A stretch of DNA of 64,000 nt. It comes from JBBQXK01 sp052387255 (GTDB lineage Bacteria; Pseudomonadota; Alphaproteobacteria; Rhodobacterales; Rhodobacteraceae). Both the position numbers and the translations under genes were made by a program. Below the pieces are notes generated by a model. That model worked only from the letters and a program-made list of their open reading frames with translations. It was not told the origin of the DNA and made no database searches. The stretch is from the NCBI GenBank assembly GCA_052387255.1, contig JBQTJI010000081.1, positions 1 through 64,000 on the forward strand. Reading direction: 5' to 3'. Within the stretch, counting starts at the first letter, position 1; the number at the start of each line of letters is the position of its first letter. This document shows, in pieces, positions 24,888-33,746 of this stretch.

Positions 24888-25002
24888 GCGCGGCGCAGGT
24901 GTTGCGTATCGGCGGTTCGCTGAACGGTTTCGGTTTGGTGGCGGGCCTGGCTCTGGTGCGGAGTATGCCGGGATGCCGACACCGCACCAATCACACAGGA
25001 GG

Positions 25003-25591
25003 CTACCCGCACGAGCGCCGCCAGAGCGGCGGCAGGGTCAGCGAAGCGGTCAAGAACCACAGCGCGGTCGCATCGAGATACAACCGCTCGGCCAGGCCGA
25101 AGCAGCGCCGCAAAGGGGCCGAGATGGTTGCGGCGACAGCGGCGAATCCCAGCATGATCAGGTGCTTGAGCCAGATCAGCGCATCGTGCAACGGCCCCTG
25201 GACGGTGGCGGCCAGCAGGGGCGTGGCCTCGGTCGTGGTCATGCAGGCGCAGGCGAAGCCGATGATCGTGGCCGCGTGGTGCACCTGCCCCGACCGGGTG
25301 CGCGGGGTGCCGCGCGGGTCGTTCGGGAACAGCGCGATGGCGATGCGCGCCAGCATCACCAGCAGCAGGCAGGCCGGGAACGGCCGGAGCCGTCGCCTGC
25401 CAGAATTGCCAGGCCAGCAGCAGAGCCGCCAGGCTGCCCGCCAGCATGTGGATGCGGAACGCCCGCGCTGTCGGTCCCACGCCACAGTCGCTGACAGGGT
25501 GGGCGAAACGGGCGCTGTCGCGGCGCAGGACCTGGAACGACAGCAGGACCAGGATGTCGAGGCCATAAAACATGGCCGCGACACGCTCCAT
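25003..25591 (-). pseudogene. DUF998-family membrane protein, frameshifted
   Basis: The start (MERVAAMFYGLDILVLLSFQ) overlaps the proS stop as ATGA and reads in frame to about 25395. From there the family sequence continues in the next frame, one base later: CLLLVMLARIAIALFPNDPRG, then the DUF998 stretch TRSGQVHHAATIIGFACA, and further membrane segments to the stop at 25003. A single extra base (or loss of two) around 25370-25400 explains this. The rejoined product would be about 195 residues, the family's usual size, with about six membrane segments. It could be a recent pseudogene or a base-call error. Confidence 0.75.
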
Positions 25592-26928
25592 CAGGTGCCC
25601 GCGTAGATCTGCGCCACCCGGTCCACCGCCGCCTCGGGCGACATCTCTTCGGACTGGCCGCTGCGGCGCGAGGTGAGTTCCACCTTGCCGGCGGCAAGGC
25701 CGCGCGGACCGACGGTGATGCGCCAGGGCAGGCCGATCAGGTCCATCGTCGCGAACTTTTCCCCCGCCCGCGCGTCGCGGTCGTCGTAGAGGGGTTCCAG
25801 GCCACGGGCGAGCAACGCCTTTTCCAGCCCCGCACAGGCCGCGTCCGCCGCGCCGTCGCCCTGTTTGAGGTTGACGATGCCGACCGGGAAGGGCGTGACG
25901 CCCTCGGGCCAGATGATGCCGCGGTCGTCGTGGCTGGCCTCGATGATCGCGCCCAGAAGGCGAGACACGCCGATGCCGTGCGACCCCATCTCGACCGGAA
26001 CCTTGGTGCCGTCGCGGGTCACCACCTCGGCCCCCATCGACGCCGAATACTTTGTTCCGAAATAGAAAATCTGCCCCACCTCGATGCCGCGCCCGACCTT
26101 GCGGCGGGGTTCGGGGATGGTGTCGAACAGGGCGGGGTCGTGGGTTTCGTCGGTGCGGGCGTAGAGGGTGGTGAATTCCTGGCAGACGGATGCCACCTGG
26201 GCGCGGTCGTCATAGTCGATCTCGCGGCTGCCGAGGTGCAGGCCGGTCACCGCCGCATCATAGAAAACCTCGGATTCCCCGGTACTTGCCAGCACCAGAA
26301 ACTCGTGCGTGTCATCGCCGCCGATGGGCCCCGAGGCCGCGCGCATGGGGATGGCGGTGAGGCCCATGCGCTCGTAAGTGCGCAGATACGACACCATATG
26401 TCGGTTATAGGCGTGAAGGGCGGCGTCGCGCTCGACGTCGAAGTTGTAGCCGTCCTTCATCAGGAACTCGCGCCCCCGCATGATGCCGAAGCGGGGGCGC
26501 ATCTCGTCGCGGAACTTCCACTGGATGTGGTAGAGGGTCAGCGGCAGGTCCTTGTAGCTGTTGACGTGCGCGCGGAAGATGTCGGTGATCATCTCCTCGT
26601 TCGTCGGACCATAGAGCAACTCGCGCTTCTGGCGGTCGGTGATGCGCAGCATCTCTTCGCCGTAGTCGCCGTAACGCCCGGATTCCCGCCACAAATCGGC
26701 GGGCTGGATGGTGGGCATCAAGAGCGGGATGTGGCCCGCCCTGATCTGTTCCTGGTGCACGATCTCCTCGATCCGGCGCAAGCTGCGGAACCCCAGCGGC
26801 AGCCAGGAATAGATGCCCGCCGCCTGCTGCTTGATCATGCCGGCCCGCAACATGTAGCGGTGCGAGACGATCTGCGCCTCGGCGGGGTTTTCGCGCAAGG
26901 TGGGCAGGAAATAGCGGGTCAGGCGCAT
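25591..26928 (-). CDS. proS: Prolyl-tRNA synthetase (short alphaproteobacterial type)
   Basis: A class II synthetase of 445 residues that charges tRNA-Pro. The start MRLTRYFLPTLRENPAEA and RYMLRAGMIKQQAAGIYSWL are family signatures; motif 2 is in WKFRDEMRPRFGIMRGREFLMKD, split here by the usual loop, and MGSHGIGVSRLL is motif 3. The ~180-residue editing insertion of E. coli ProS is absent, as in other alphaproteobacteria. The DUF998 gene is translationally coupled at its 3' end. The start at 26928 is unambiguous. Confidence 0.96.
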   Translation of the reverse strand: MRLTRYFLPTLRENPAEAQIVSHRYMLRAGMIKQQAAGIYSWLPLGFRSLRRIEEIVHQEQIRAGHIPLLMPTIQPADLWRESGRYGDYGEEMLRITDRQKRELLYGPTNEEMITDIFRAHVNSYKDLPLTLYHIQWKFRDEMRPRFGIMRGREFLMKDGYNFDVERDAALHAYNRHMVSYLRTYERMGLTAIPMRAASGPIGGDDTHEFLVLASTGESEVFYDAAVTGLHLGSREIDYDDRAQVASVCQEFTTLYARTDETHDPALFDTIPEPRRKVGRGIEVGQIFYFGTKYSASMGAEVVTRDGTKVPVEMGSHGIGVSRLLGAIIEASHDDRGIIWPEGVTPFPVGIVNLKQGDGAADAACAGLEKALLARGLEPLYDDRDARAGEKFATMDLIGLPWRITVGPRGLAAGKVELTSRRSGQSEEMSPEAAVDRVAQIYAGT

Positions 26929-27013
26929 GGGGCGGGCCTCATCGGACAGGGTACCGCGCGTTCCTAGCGGGAAGGGCACGGGTTCGCAACGGGCGAGGCG
27001 GCGGATGCACGGG

Positions 27014-27032
27014 GCGTGCACATCGCGTGCAC
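27014..27032. promoter_or_regulatory. Tandem GCGTGCAC repeats one helical turn apart
   Basis: GCGTGCAC occurs at 27014-27021 and 27025-27032, an 11-bp period. They lie between divergent proS and the pentapeptide-repeat gene, where an operator for either is plausible. Confidence 0.3.
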
Positions 27033-27127
27033 AGCGCGTCTGCATCGATGAGGGGCGGCGGGGGCCTTGCATGAAGGGCCGAGTGACAGCCAGAGTGGCC
27101 GCAGATGCACCTGCCGGAGCGCCCGCG

Positions 27128-28393
27128 ATGCCCAAGGACGACCCCCGCGACCTGCTGGATTGGATGGGCCTGTCGCGCACGCCCGCATGGGTCAAGTCGC
27201 GCCTGCTGGGCGGTCTGGCGGGGGTCGCGCTGGCGGTGCTGCTGGTGTTCCTTGTGGTGTCCGCGATCATCCTGATTGTGTCCTCATTGTTGGCAGCGGC
27301 TGGCACCACGCCCGGAGCGACGCTGGGGGCCGGGGGGCTGATCGTCGCCCTGCTGGGCGCGCCCTTCCTGATCTGGAACACGGTCATCAGGCACAAGGCG
27401 CTTGGGTTCCAGAAAGAGGGGCACATTACCGACCGGATTTCCAAGGCGGTGGAGCAGTTGGGGGCGGAGAAGACGGTCAAGCGGCCGCTAATGGATACCG
27501 AGGGGAATCCGAGGCTGGACGACGGGGGCAAACCGATTGTGGCCGAGCAGACCGTGCCCAACATCGAGGTGCGGATCGGGGGCATCCTGTCGCTGGAACG
27601 CATCGCGCAGGACAGTTGCGCCTATGACAAGGGGCGCGACCATGTGCGGGTGATGGAGATTTTGTGCGCGTACGTGCGGGAGAACGCACCGGCAACAAGT
27701 CTCGACCCAACACCAGAAATCAAAACGCGCAAAAAGCCGAGAATCGACATTCAAAAAGCGCTCGATGTGATCAAGCGGCGCAGTTCAGAACAGGAGGAGA
27801 TAGAAGCAGACGTGCGCTACAGGCTAGACCTTCGTGATTGCGATCTTGATGGTTGTGATCTGTCGGGGGGGAACTTCTCGGGGGCGATCATGTGGCGATG
27901 CCGATGCGAGGGCACGAACTTCACTAAATCCAGCCTTGTTGGAACGAATCTCGCGCATTCGCTGTTGAACTTTGCTTCGTTTCGAAATGCGACGATGAGA
28001 GGTACCAACTTGAACTATTGCGTTCTAACCGAAACTGGATTTTTCTCTGCCATTTTGGGCAACTTAGCTGGTGTTTGGATCGAGGGCGCAAGAATGACCG
28101 CATTGTCTTTTTCAACTCGAGCCGCCGATGATTTGTTTGGCTCTAAGGACACACAATTGAGACCTGATTTCGACGATTTCAAGCGCGAAGGGCTTAAGTT
28201 TGCTGACAGGCTTCATCTCGATGAAATGATCAAGGACGGTGACCGCTTGGTCCAGCCGGGCGAACAAGTCAGTCGGAACGCACAGCAGTTCTTGCACTGG
28301 AACCCCTTTGATTCAGATGACTATGCCGCCGAGGAGTTCCGTTCAAAGTATCGCAAGCGGAAGGGACTTGTCGGCTGGCCATTCGATGACTAG
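27128..28393 (+). CDS. Membrane protein with C-terminal pentapeptide repeats
   Basis: A 421-residue protein. Two hydrophobic segments occupy about residues 25-60 and 66-85. A soluble region with a DEG-like helical stretch follows, and a pentapeptide-repeat domain lies near residues 235-330 (LDLRDCDLDGCDLSGGNFSG and later GTNFTKSSLVGTNLAHSLL), which should form a right-handed quadrilateral helix. Function unknown. The start at 27128 has GGAG eight bases upstream; 27071 is an alternative. From about 27690 to the end, composition shifts to clearly AT-richer than the 5' half, suggesting a mosaic gene. It faces the small 28507 gene across a strong hairpin. Confidence 0.75.
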   Translation: MPKDDPRDLLDWMGLSRTPAWVKSRLLGGLAGVALAVLLVFLVVSAIILIVSSLLAAAGTTPGATLGAGGLIVALLGAPFLIWNTVIRHKALGFQKEGHITDRISKAVEQLGAEKTVKRPLMDTEGNPRLDDGGKPIVAEQTVPNIEVRIGGILSLERIAQDSCAYDKGRDHVRVMEILCAYVRENAPATSLDPTPEIKTRKKPRIDIQKALDVIKRRSSEQEEIEADVRYRLDLRDCDLDGCDLSGGNFSGAIMWRCRCEGTNFTKSSLVGTNLAHSLLNFASFRNATMRGTNLNYCVLTETGFFSAILGNLAGVWIEGARMTALSFSTRAADDLFGSKDTQLRPDFDDFKREGLKFADRLHLDEMIKDGDRLVQPGEQVSRNAQQFLHWNPFDSDDYAAEEFRSKYRKRKGLVGWPFDD

Positions 28394-28470
28394 CGAGATC
28401 CTAATTTATCGGTTAGCCCTAGCATCATGAATTTGAACTGGTTGCCTGCTGGGTCTACCACTGGCGTCTT

Positions 28471-28500
28471 GGCGGGCCGGGCATCGCTGCCCGGCCCGCC
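28471..28500. terminator. Strong GC hairpin between convergent genes
   Basis: GGCGGGCCGGGCA, a TCGC tetraloop, then the exact 13-base complement. It lies between the pentapeptide-repeat gene and the small minus-strand gene and probably terminates transcription from both sides. There is no adjacent T-run. Confidence 0.7.
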
Positions 28501-28506
28501 CTGTCG

Positions 28507-28695
28507 TTACCCCCGTCCGCGCGACTTCGCGGACTGCATGTTGCGGGTGCCGCGCACCATCTTGCCGCCGGGGTGCTGGCCGCCCTTGAGGGTGGCGGGG
28601 TCGAAGCCCTTACGGGGGGTGAGGGGCTTGGCCGGGGTCTTGGGCGGCACGGGGTGATCTTCGCCCGTGGGGCGGTTGGTGGAATCGTCGGTCAT
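28507..28695 (-). CDS. Small basic hypothetical protein (62 aa)
   Basis: A short hydrophilic, Pro/Lys/Arg-rich protein with no recognised domain; KGGQHPGGKMVRGTRNMQSA near the C-terminus suggests nucleic-acid binding at most. The start has AAGGA seven to eight bases upstream, and codon usage is typical of the genome, so it is probably real. It ends next to the strong hairpin at 28471-28500. Confidence 0.55.
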   Translation of the reverse strand: MTDDSTNRPTGEDHPVPPKTPAKPLTPRKGFDPATLKGGQHPGGKMVRGTRNMQSAKSRGRG

Positions 28696-29002
28696 GGGGT
28701 TTCCTTGCAGGAAAGGGGAAATGGCGCGCGAAGGCACCCTTCCGGTGCGGTCCGCGCGGAGGTGGTGGTCCGGGGGGATCAGCCGCGCAGGCGGACGAAG
28801 ACGAACAGGTCCATCGGCAGGGTACCTCTGTAGGATGAGCGCAGGATAACAAACCGCGCGGATCGGTGCAACCGCACCCCCCACCAGGCTTGCCCGCCGC
28901 ATTCGTCGGCCCCCGCGCCGGATCGGAAGCCTGCAGTTGTCGCCGGACGGCCCGACGGCAAGCCCGTCACGTCGCGGCGAACCCGGGGGCGCGCGCCGGC
29001 GG
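28696..29002. other. Intergenic region, no supported gene
   Basis: The 307 bp upstream of the 62-residue gene hold only an 11-codon minus-strand frame (MDLFVFVRLRG, 28779-28814), which could be a leader peptide but has only a weak ribosome site. Nothing else is seen. Confidence 0.4.
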
Positions 29003-29338
29003 TCAGCGGGTGAAGAGCTTGCCGATCTTTTCGGCCTCGCTTCTGGCCTCGCCTGCCGACTGCCGCAGGTCCCGGAGCGCCTTCTTCTTGGCGGGGTCGA
29101 GCGACTTGTCCTTCAGCTTTTCGTCGGCCTGTGCGTAGAATTCGCTGACCATCCGCTTGATGACCCGCGAATTCTTGACGCCATCGCGATGGAACAGTTT
29201 AAGCTGTTCGAGCCATCTCTGCATGTTTTCGAGCTGGCTCCCGAGGTTCTGGATCAGACGGTCGAGTTCCTTGTCCTCCATCGGCGCCTTCTTGGCCGCG
29301 GCGACAAATGGCTTGGGGTCAATGCGGTAGTCGGTCAT
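29003..29338 (-). CDS. Helical hypothetical protein (111 aa)
   Basis: A charged, almost entirely alpha-helical protein, with heptad-like patterns in DKELDRLIQNLGSQLENMQRW-type stretches (positions 20-45) and a Lys/Glu-rich C-terminal half. No domain is recognised. Composition is slightly AT-richer than neighbours. The start at 29338 (MTDYRID) is preferred to one five codons upstream. It seems to be a single gene. Confidence 0.6.
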   Translation of the reverse strand: MTDYRIDPKPFVAAAKKAPMEDKELDRLIQNLGSQLENMQRWLEQLKLFHRDGVKNSRVIKRMVSEFYAQADEKLKDKSLDPAKKKALRDLRQSAGEARSEAEKIGKLFTR

Positions 29339-29353
29339 GGTACCCGCAGTCAC

Positions 29354-29565
29354 ATGATTTCAACCAATCCTGTCGCGCAGCATGACAGTTGCGCCGTGAT
29401 CGGTCAATTGTCGCAGGGACCGCTGGCGCAGCGGTGGGCCGTCGCCCGCGTGCCCATGCAAGCGCGGCATGGGGCAGCCAGTCCTGCCGCAACACTTCGC
29501 GCCCCTTGCGTGGTCCCCTGCCCTGCGCCATGTCTGCACCCTGAGGCCCTGACAAGGATGGCGCC
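29354..29565. other. Divergent intergenic region, nothing recognised
   Basis: About 210 bp between the helical protein gene and the permease gene. Promoters for both must lie here, but no operator-like repeat is evident. Confidence 0.4.
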
Positions 29566-30684
29566 ATGGCTCTGCCGGTGCGGGAACAGGCGACGTACTG
29601 GGGTGTCGCGGCGGTGGTGCTGCTGCTGATGCTGGTGCTGCTGGAGAACGTGATCCTGCCCTTTGTGGTGGGGGGGGCGATTGCCTATTTCCTCGATCCG
29701 CTGGCCGACCGGCTGGAGCGGCTGGGGATGGGCCGGACGCTGGCCACCGTCGCCATCTCGCTGGGCATGATGCTGATCGCGGTTCTGGTGGTGCTGGCGG
29801 TGATCCCGTCGCTGGTGTCGCAACTGTCGGCGCTGATCAACGCGGCCCCCGCGATCTTCCAGCAGTTGCAGACCTTCCTGCTGGAGCGGTTCCCCGACCT
29901 CAAGGACGAGACCAGCACGATCCGCCAGACCATCCTGTCGATCGGCGAAACCATCCAGGCCAAGGGCGGCGATCTGGCGAACGGGCTGATCGGGTCGGCG
30001 CTGACGCTGATCAACGGCGTCGTGTTTCTGGTCGTGGTTCCGGTGGTGTCGTTCTATCTTCTGCTGGACTGGGACCGGATGATCGCGCGCGTGGACGGCT
30101 GGCTGCCGCGCGACCATGCCCCGGTGATCCGCCAGCTGGCGGGCGAAATCGACACCGTGCTGTCGGCCTTTGTCCGGGGGCAGATGAGCGTCTGCGTCAT
30201 CATGGGGGTGTTCTATGCGGTGGCGCTGGGGCTGACGGGGTTGCAGTTCGGCATGGTGGTGGGGGCCATCGCGGGGGCGGTGACGTTCATCCCTTACGTC
30301 GGCGCGGTGGTGGGCGGCGCGCTGGCCATCGGCCTGGCGCTGTTCCAGTTCTGGGGTGACTGGCTGTCCATCGGGCTGGTCGCGGGCATCTTCGTGCTGG
30401 GGCAGTTCCTGGAGGGGAATGTGATCACGCCGAAGCTGGTGGGCAATTCGGTGGGCCTGCATCCGGTGTGGCTGATGTTCGCGCTGTCGGCCTTTGGCGC
30501 GCTGTTCGGGTTCCTGGGGCTCTTGGTCGCCGTGCCGCTGGCGGCGTCCATCGGGGTGCTGATCCGCTATGGCCTGCGGCAGTACAAGGACAGCCAGCTG
30601 TACCAGGGGGCGGCGTCGAAGCTGATCCTGGACGATCCGCCCGAGCCGCGCGGCCCGACGCTCAAGGTGCGGCCCCCGAAGTGA
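29566..30684 (+). CDS. AI-2E family transporter (PerM/UPF0118)
   Basis: A 372-residue inner-membrane protein of the AI-2E exporter family. It has about eight membrane segments, beginning VAAVVLLLMLVLLENVILPF, and family motifs VVPVVSFYLLLDWDRM and, near the C-terminus, TPKLVGNSVGLHPVWLMFAL. The substrate is unknown; few members really carry autoinducer-2. Its stop overlaps the hdaA GTG start as GTGA, making a permease-hdaA-ppk1 operon, an arrangement common in Rhodobacteraceae. Confidence 0.92.
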   Translation: MALPVREQATYWGVAAVVLLLMLVLLENVILPFVVGGAIAYFLDPLADRLERLGMGRTLATVAISLGMMLIAVLVVLAVIPSLVSQLSALINAAPAIFQQLQTFLLERFPDLKDETSTIRQTILSIGETIQAKGGDLANGLIGSALTLINGVVFLVVVPVVSFYLLLDWDRMIARVDGWLPRDHAPVIRQLAGEIDTVLSAFVRGQMSVCVIMGVFYAVALGLTGLQFGMVVGAIAGAVTFIPYVGAVVGGALAIGLALFQFWGDWLSIGLVAGIFVLGQFLEGNVITPKLVGNSVGLHPVWLMFALSAFGALFGFLGLLVAVPLAASIGVLIRYGLRQYKDSQLYQGAASKLILDDPPEPRGPTLKVRPPK

Positions 30685-31391
30685 CACCCCGGCAACTGGC
30701 GTTCGACCTGCCGCACCGGCCCGCGCTGGACCGCGAGGCGTTCTTTGCCGCGCCGTCGAATGCCGCCGCGCTGGCGGCGGTCGAGGGGTGGCGCGGCTGG
30801 CCGGGGGGGCGGATGCTGCTGGTCGGGCCGACGGGGGCGGGCAAGACGCATCTGGCCCATGTGTTCGCCGCCGCCTGCCGGGGCGCAGTGGTGGTGCCCG
30901 CGCGCGGGCTGGTTGAGGCCGATGTGCCGCGCCTGGCGGCGCTGCCCGGTGTCGCGGTCGAGGATGCCGAGGCTGTGGCGGGCGACCGGGCCGCCGAGAC
31001 GGTGCTGTTCCACCTGCACAACCTGGTGCTGGCCGAGGGCGGGCGGCTCTTGTTGACCGCCGCCCTGCCGCCGCGCGACTGGGGCGTCGGGCTGCCCGAC
31101 CTGCTCAGCCGGATGCAGGCGGCCCCGCTGGTGCGGGTCGAGCCGCCCTGCGACGCGCTGCTGTCGGCGCTGCTGGAAAAGCTGTTCGCCGACCGCCAGA
31201 TCGAGGTCACGCCGTCGCTGATCCGCTGGCTGGTGCCCCGGATCGAGCGGTCGTTCGCCGCCGCCGGGGAGGTGGTGGCACGGCTGGATGCGGCGGCCCT
31301 GGCGCGCCGCCAGCCCCTGACGCGCAAACTTGCCGCCGAGGTGCTGGGCCAGGTGCTGGACAGCGGCGCAGGCACAGGCGACGATGGCTGA
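30681..31391 (+). CDS. hdaA: DnaA-homologous replication regulator HdaA
   Basis: A 236-residue protein homologous to the DnaA AAA+ domain but lacking its DNA-binding domain, as in Hda/HdaA, which with the sliding clamp stimulates ATP hydrolysis by DnaA to stop re-initiation. The N-terminal RQLAFDLPHRPAL contains the QL-x-F/L-type clamp-binding peptide, and the Walker A is GPTGAGKTHLAH near residue 50. The Walker B region (AVEDAEA) is weak. It begins with GTG, overlapping the permease stop, and ends in the 5' region of ppk1. Confidence 0.88.
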   Translation: MTPRQLAFDLPHRPALDREAFFAAPSNAAALAAVEGWRGWPGGRMLLVGPTGAGKTHLAHVFAAACRGAVVVPARGLVEADVPRLAALPGVAVEDAEAVAGDRAAETVLFHLHNLVLAEGGRLLLTAALPPRDWGVGLPDLLSRMQAAPLVRVEPPCDALLSALLEKLFADRQIEVTPSLIRWLVPRIERSFAAAGEVVARLDAAALARRQPLTRKLAAEVLGQVLDSGAGTGDDG

Positions 31392-31413
31392 ACCCCTTCC
31401 CCGAGTAGGCCCG

Positions 31414-33600
31414 ATGTCCCAGTCCGATTTCCTGCGTGCCCCCTTTGCCGACCCCGTGGCCCTGCCCGACGGCGACATCACCGGCCCGCGCCGGTTCTTC
31501 AACCGCGAAATGTCGTGGCTGGCCTTCAACTGGCGCGTGCTGGACGAGGCGGGCAACCCCGCCGTGCCGCTCTTGGAACGGCTGCGGTTCCTGTCGATCA
31601 GCGCCACCAACCTGGACGAGTTCTATACCGTGCGCGTGGCCGGGCTGATGGCGCTGGTGCGCAACAACAACGCCTCGCTGTCCGAGGACGGGCGGACGGC
31701 GGCGGAACAGCTGGACCTGATCAACGCCGATGCGCGCCGCCTGATGCGGGTGCAGCAGACCGTCTACAACCGCCTGAAAAAGGCGATGGAGGCCAAGGGG
31801 ATCGCGCTGCTGACCCGGTCCAAGCTGAACGCGCGCGACCTGAAATTCCTCGAGGCGCATTTCCTGGACAAGGTGTTCCCGGTGCTGTCGCCGCTGGCCA
31901 TCGACCCGGCGCATCCGTTTCCGTTCATCCCGAACACCGGGTTCAGCCTGGCGCTGGAACTGGAACGCGCGACCGACCTGCGGCCCCTGCAGGCGCTGTT
32001 GCCGATTCCGCAGCAGATCGCGCGGTTCGTAGGCTTGCCCGCGGGCCCCGGCGAGCACCGGTTCCTGCCGCTGGAGGAGTTGCTGCTGTTGCATCTGGGG
32101 ATGCTGTTTCCGGGCTATGTGGACCGGGGGCACTGCACGTTCCGGGTGCTGCGCGACAGCGACCTGGAGGTCGAGGACGAGGCAGAGGATCTGGTGCGCG
32201 AGTTCGAGACGGCGCTGAAGCGGCGGCGGCGGGGCGAGGTGATCCGCCTGAAGATCAGCAAGGGCGCGCCCCCATCCCTGCGCGCGATCATCATGGAGGA
32301 ACTGAGCGTCGGCGAGGCGCAGGTGGTCGAGGTGCGCGGCCTTCTGGGGGTGGCGGACCTCAAGGAACTGGTGCTGTCCAGCCGCAAGGACCTGCTCTGG
32401 CCGCCCTTCACCCCGCGCATCCCCGAACGGGTGAAGGACCACGAGGACGACATGTTCGCGGCGATCCGGCAGAAGGACATGCTGCTGCATCACCCGTATG
32501 AATCGTTCGACATGGTGATCCGGTTCTTGCACCAGGCGGCGACCGACCCCAACGTGCTGGCGATCAAGCAGACGCTGTACCGCACGTCCTGGGACAGCCC
32601 CATCGTTTCGGCGCTGTGCGAGGCGGCCGAGGCGGGCAAGTCGGTGACAGCACTGGTCGAACTGAAAGCGCGCTTCGACGAGGCCGCGAACATCCGGCAG
32701 AGCCGCCGCCTGGAACGGGCGGGCGCGCATGTCGTCTATGGCTTCATGAACTACAAGACCCATGCCAAGATCAGCACCGTGGTGCGGCGCGAGGGCGAAA
32801 ACCTGGTGACCTATACCCACTACGGCACCGGCAACTATCACCCGATCACGGCGCGCATCTATACCGACCTGTCGTTCTTTACCTGCGACCCCGCGCTTGG
32901 CCGCGATGCGACCAAGGTGTTCAACTATCTGTCGGGCTATGTGCAGCCGGCGGGGCTGGAGAACATCGCGATCAGCCCGATCACACTGAAGCCGCGCCTT
33001 CTGGCGCTGATCGCCGCCGAGGCCGACCATGCGCGGGCCGGGCGGCCGGGGGAGATCTGGCTGAAGCTGAACAGCCTGGTCGATCCCGAGGTGATCGACG
33101 CGCTTTATGCCGCCGCACAGGCCGGGGTCAGGATTTCCTGCGTGATCCGGGGGATGTGCTGCCTGCGCCCCGGCGTGCGGGGCTTAAGCGAGAACATCCG
33201 CGTCAAGTCGGTGGTGGGGCGGTTCCTGGAACACAGCCGCATCGTGTGCTTCGGCGACGGCCACGGCCTGCCGTCGCGCAAGGCGCGCGTGTTCTTCTCG
33301 TCCGCCGACTGGATGGGGCGGAACCTCACGCGCCGGGTCGAGACGCTGGTCGAGGCGCTGAACCCCACGGTCAAGGCGCAGATCACCAGCCAGATCATGG
33401 CCGCCAACATGGCGGACGAGGCGCAAAGCTGGGTCCTGGCGACGGACGGCAGCTATGCGCGGGCCGAGGCGGGGCCGGGGGCGTTCAACTGCCACCGCTT
33501 CTTCATGGAGAACCCGTCGCTGTCGGGGCGCGGCACGGCGGGGGCCAAGGACGTGCCGCGCCTGGCGCATCTGCAGGACGAGGCGGCGGTGCGGGAATAG
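31414..33600 (+). CDS. ppk1: Polyphosphate kinase 1
   Basis: Makes polyphosphate from ATP at the inner membrane. The 728-residue protein has all four PPK1 domains: N-terminal RRFFNREMSWLAFNWRVL and ISATNLDEFYTVRVAGL, a head domain, and two C-terminal phospholipase D-like domains. The autophosphorylated His is in MNYKTHAKISTVVRR, and HYGTGNYHPITARIYTDLSFF follows. The start at 31414 follows family alignments; an ATG at 31384, overlapping hdaA, is the alternative. No exopolyphosphatase gene follows; the next gene is an SRPBCC protein beyond a terminator. Confidence 0.94.
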   Translation: MSQSDFLRAPFADPVALPDGDITGPRRFFNREMSWLAFNWRVLDEAGNPAVPLLERLRFLSISATNLDEFYTVRVAGLMALVRNNNASLSEDGRTAAEQLDLINADARRLMRVQQTVYNRLKKAMEAKGIALLTRSKLNARDLKFLEAHFLDKVFPVLSPLAIDPAHPFPFIPNTGFSLALELERATDLRPLQALLPIPQQIARFVGLPAGPGEHRFLPLEELLLLHLGMLFPGYVDRGHCTFRVLRDSDLEVEDEAEDLVREFETALKRRRRGEVIRLKISKGAPPSLRAIIMEELSVGEAQVVEVRGLLGVADLKELVLSSRKDLLWPPFTPRIPERVKDHEDDMFAAIRQKDMLLHHPYESFDMVIRFLHQAATDPNVLAIKQTLYRTSWDSPIVSALCEAAEAGKSVTALVELKARFDEAANIRQSRRLERAGAHVVYGFMNYKTHAKISTVVRREGENLVTYTHYGTGNYHPITARIYTDLSFFTCDPALGRDATKVFNYLSGYVQPAGLENIAISPITLKPRLLALIAAEADHARAGRPGEIWLKLNSLVDPEVIDALYAAAQAGVRISCVIRGMCCLRPGVRGLSENIRVKSVVGRFLEHSRIVCFGDGHGLPSRKARVFFSSADWMGRNLTRRVETLVEALNPTVKAQITSQIMAANMADEAQSWVLATDGSYARAEAGPGAFNCHRFFMENPSLSGRGTAGAKDVPRLAHLQDEAAVRE

Positions 33601-33653
33601 GGTGCGCGCGGCCGCGCCCCCAAGGCAAAGGCGGTGCACCCCCCTCACCCCAT

Positions 33654-33676
33654 CCCTCTCCCCCAAGGGGAGAGGG
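33654..33676. terminator. Terminator-like hairpin after ppk1
   Basis: CCCTCTCCCC and GGGGAGAGGG enclose the three-base loop CAA, 54 bp after ppk1 and before the SRPBCC gene. Such C/G-purine hairpins often end operons in this group. Confidence 0.6.
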
Positions 33677-33746
33677 AGGCGCATCAATGCCTTGCGTCGC
33701 GGTCGCGGGACCGTATCATGGCGTGCCGAGACGGCGGAGGACAGCC

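Noticed and set aside
28779..28814. 11-codon minus-strand frame (MDLFVFVRLRG) as a leader peptide
   Set aside because: The ribosome binding site is weak and no attenuator structure or regulated neighbour is evident; kept only as a note.
33654..33676. CRISPR-like or mobile repeat reading of the C/G-rich hairpin after ppk1
   Set aside because: Only one copy with a 3-base loop is seen, which fits a terminator.
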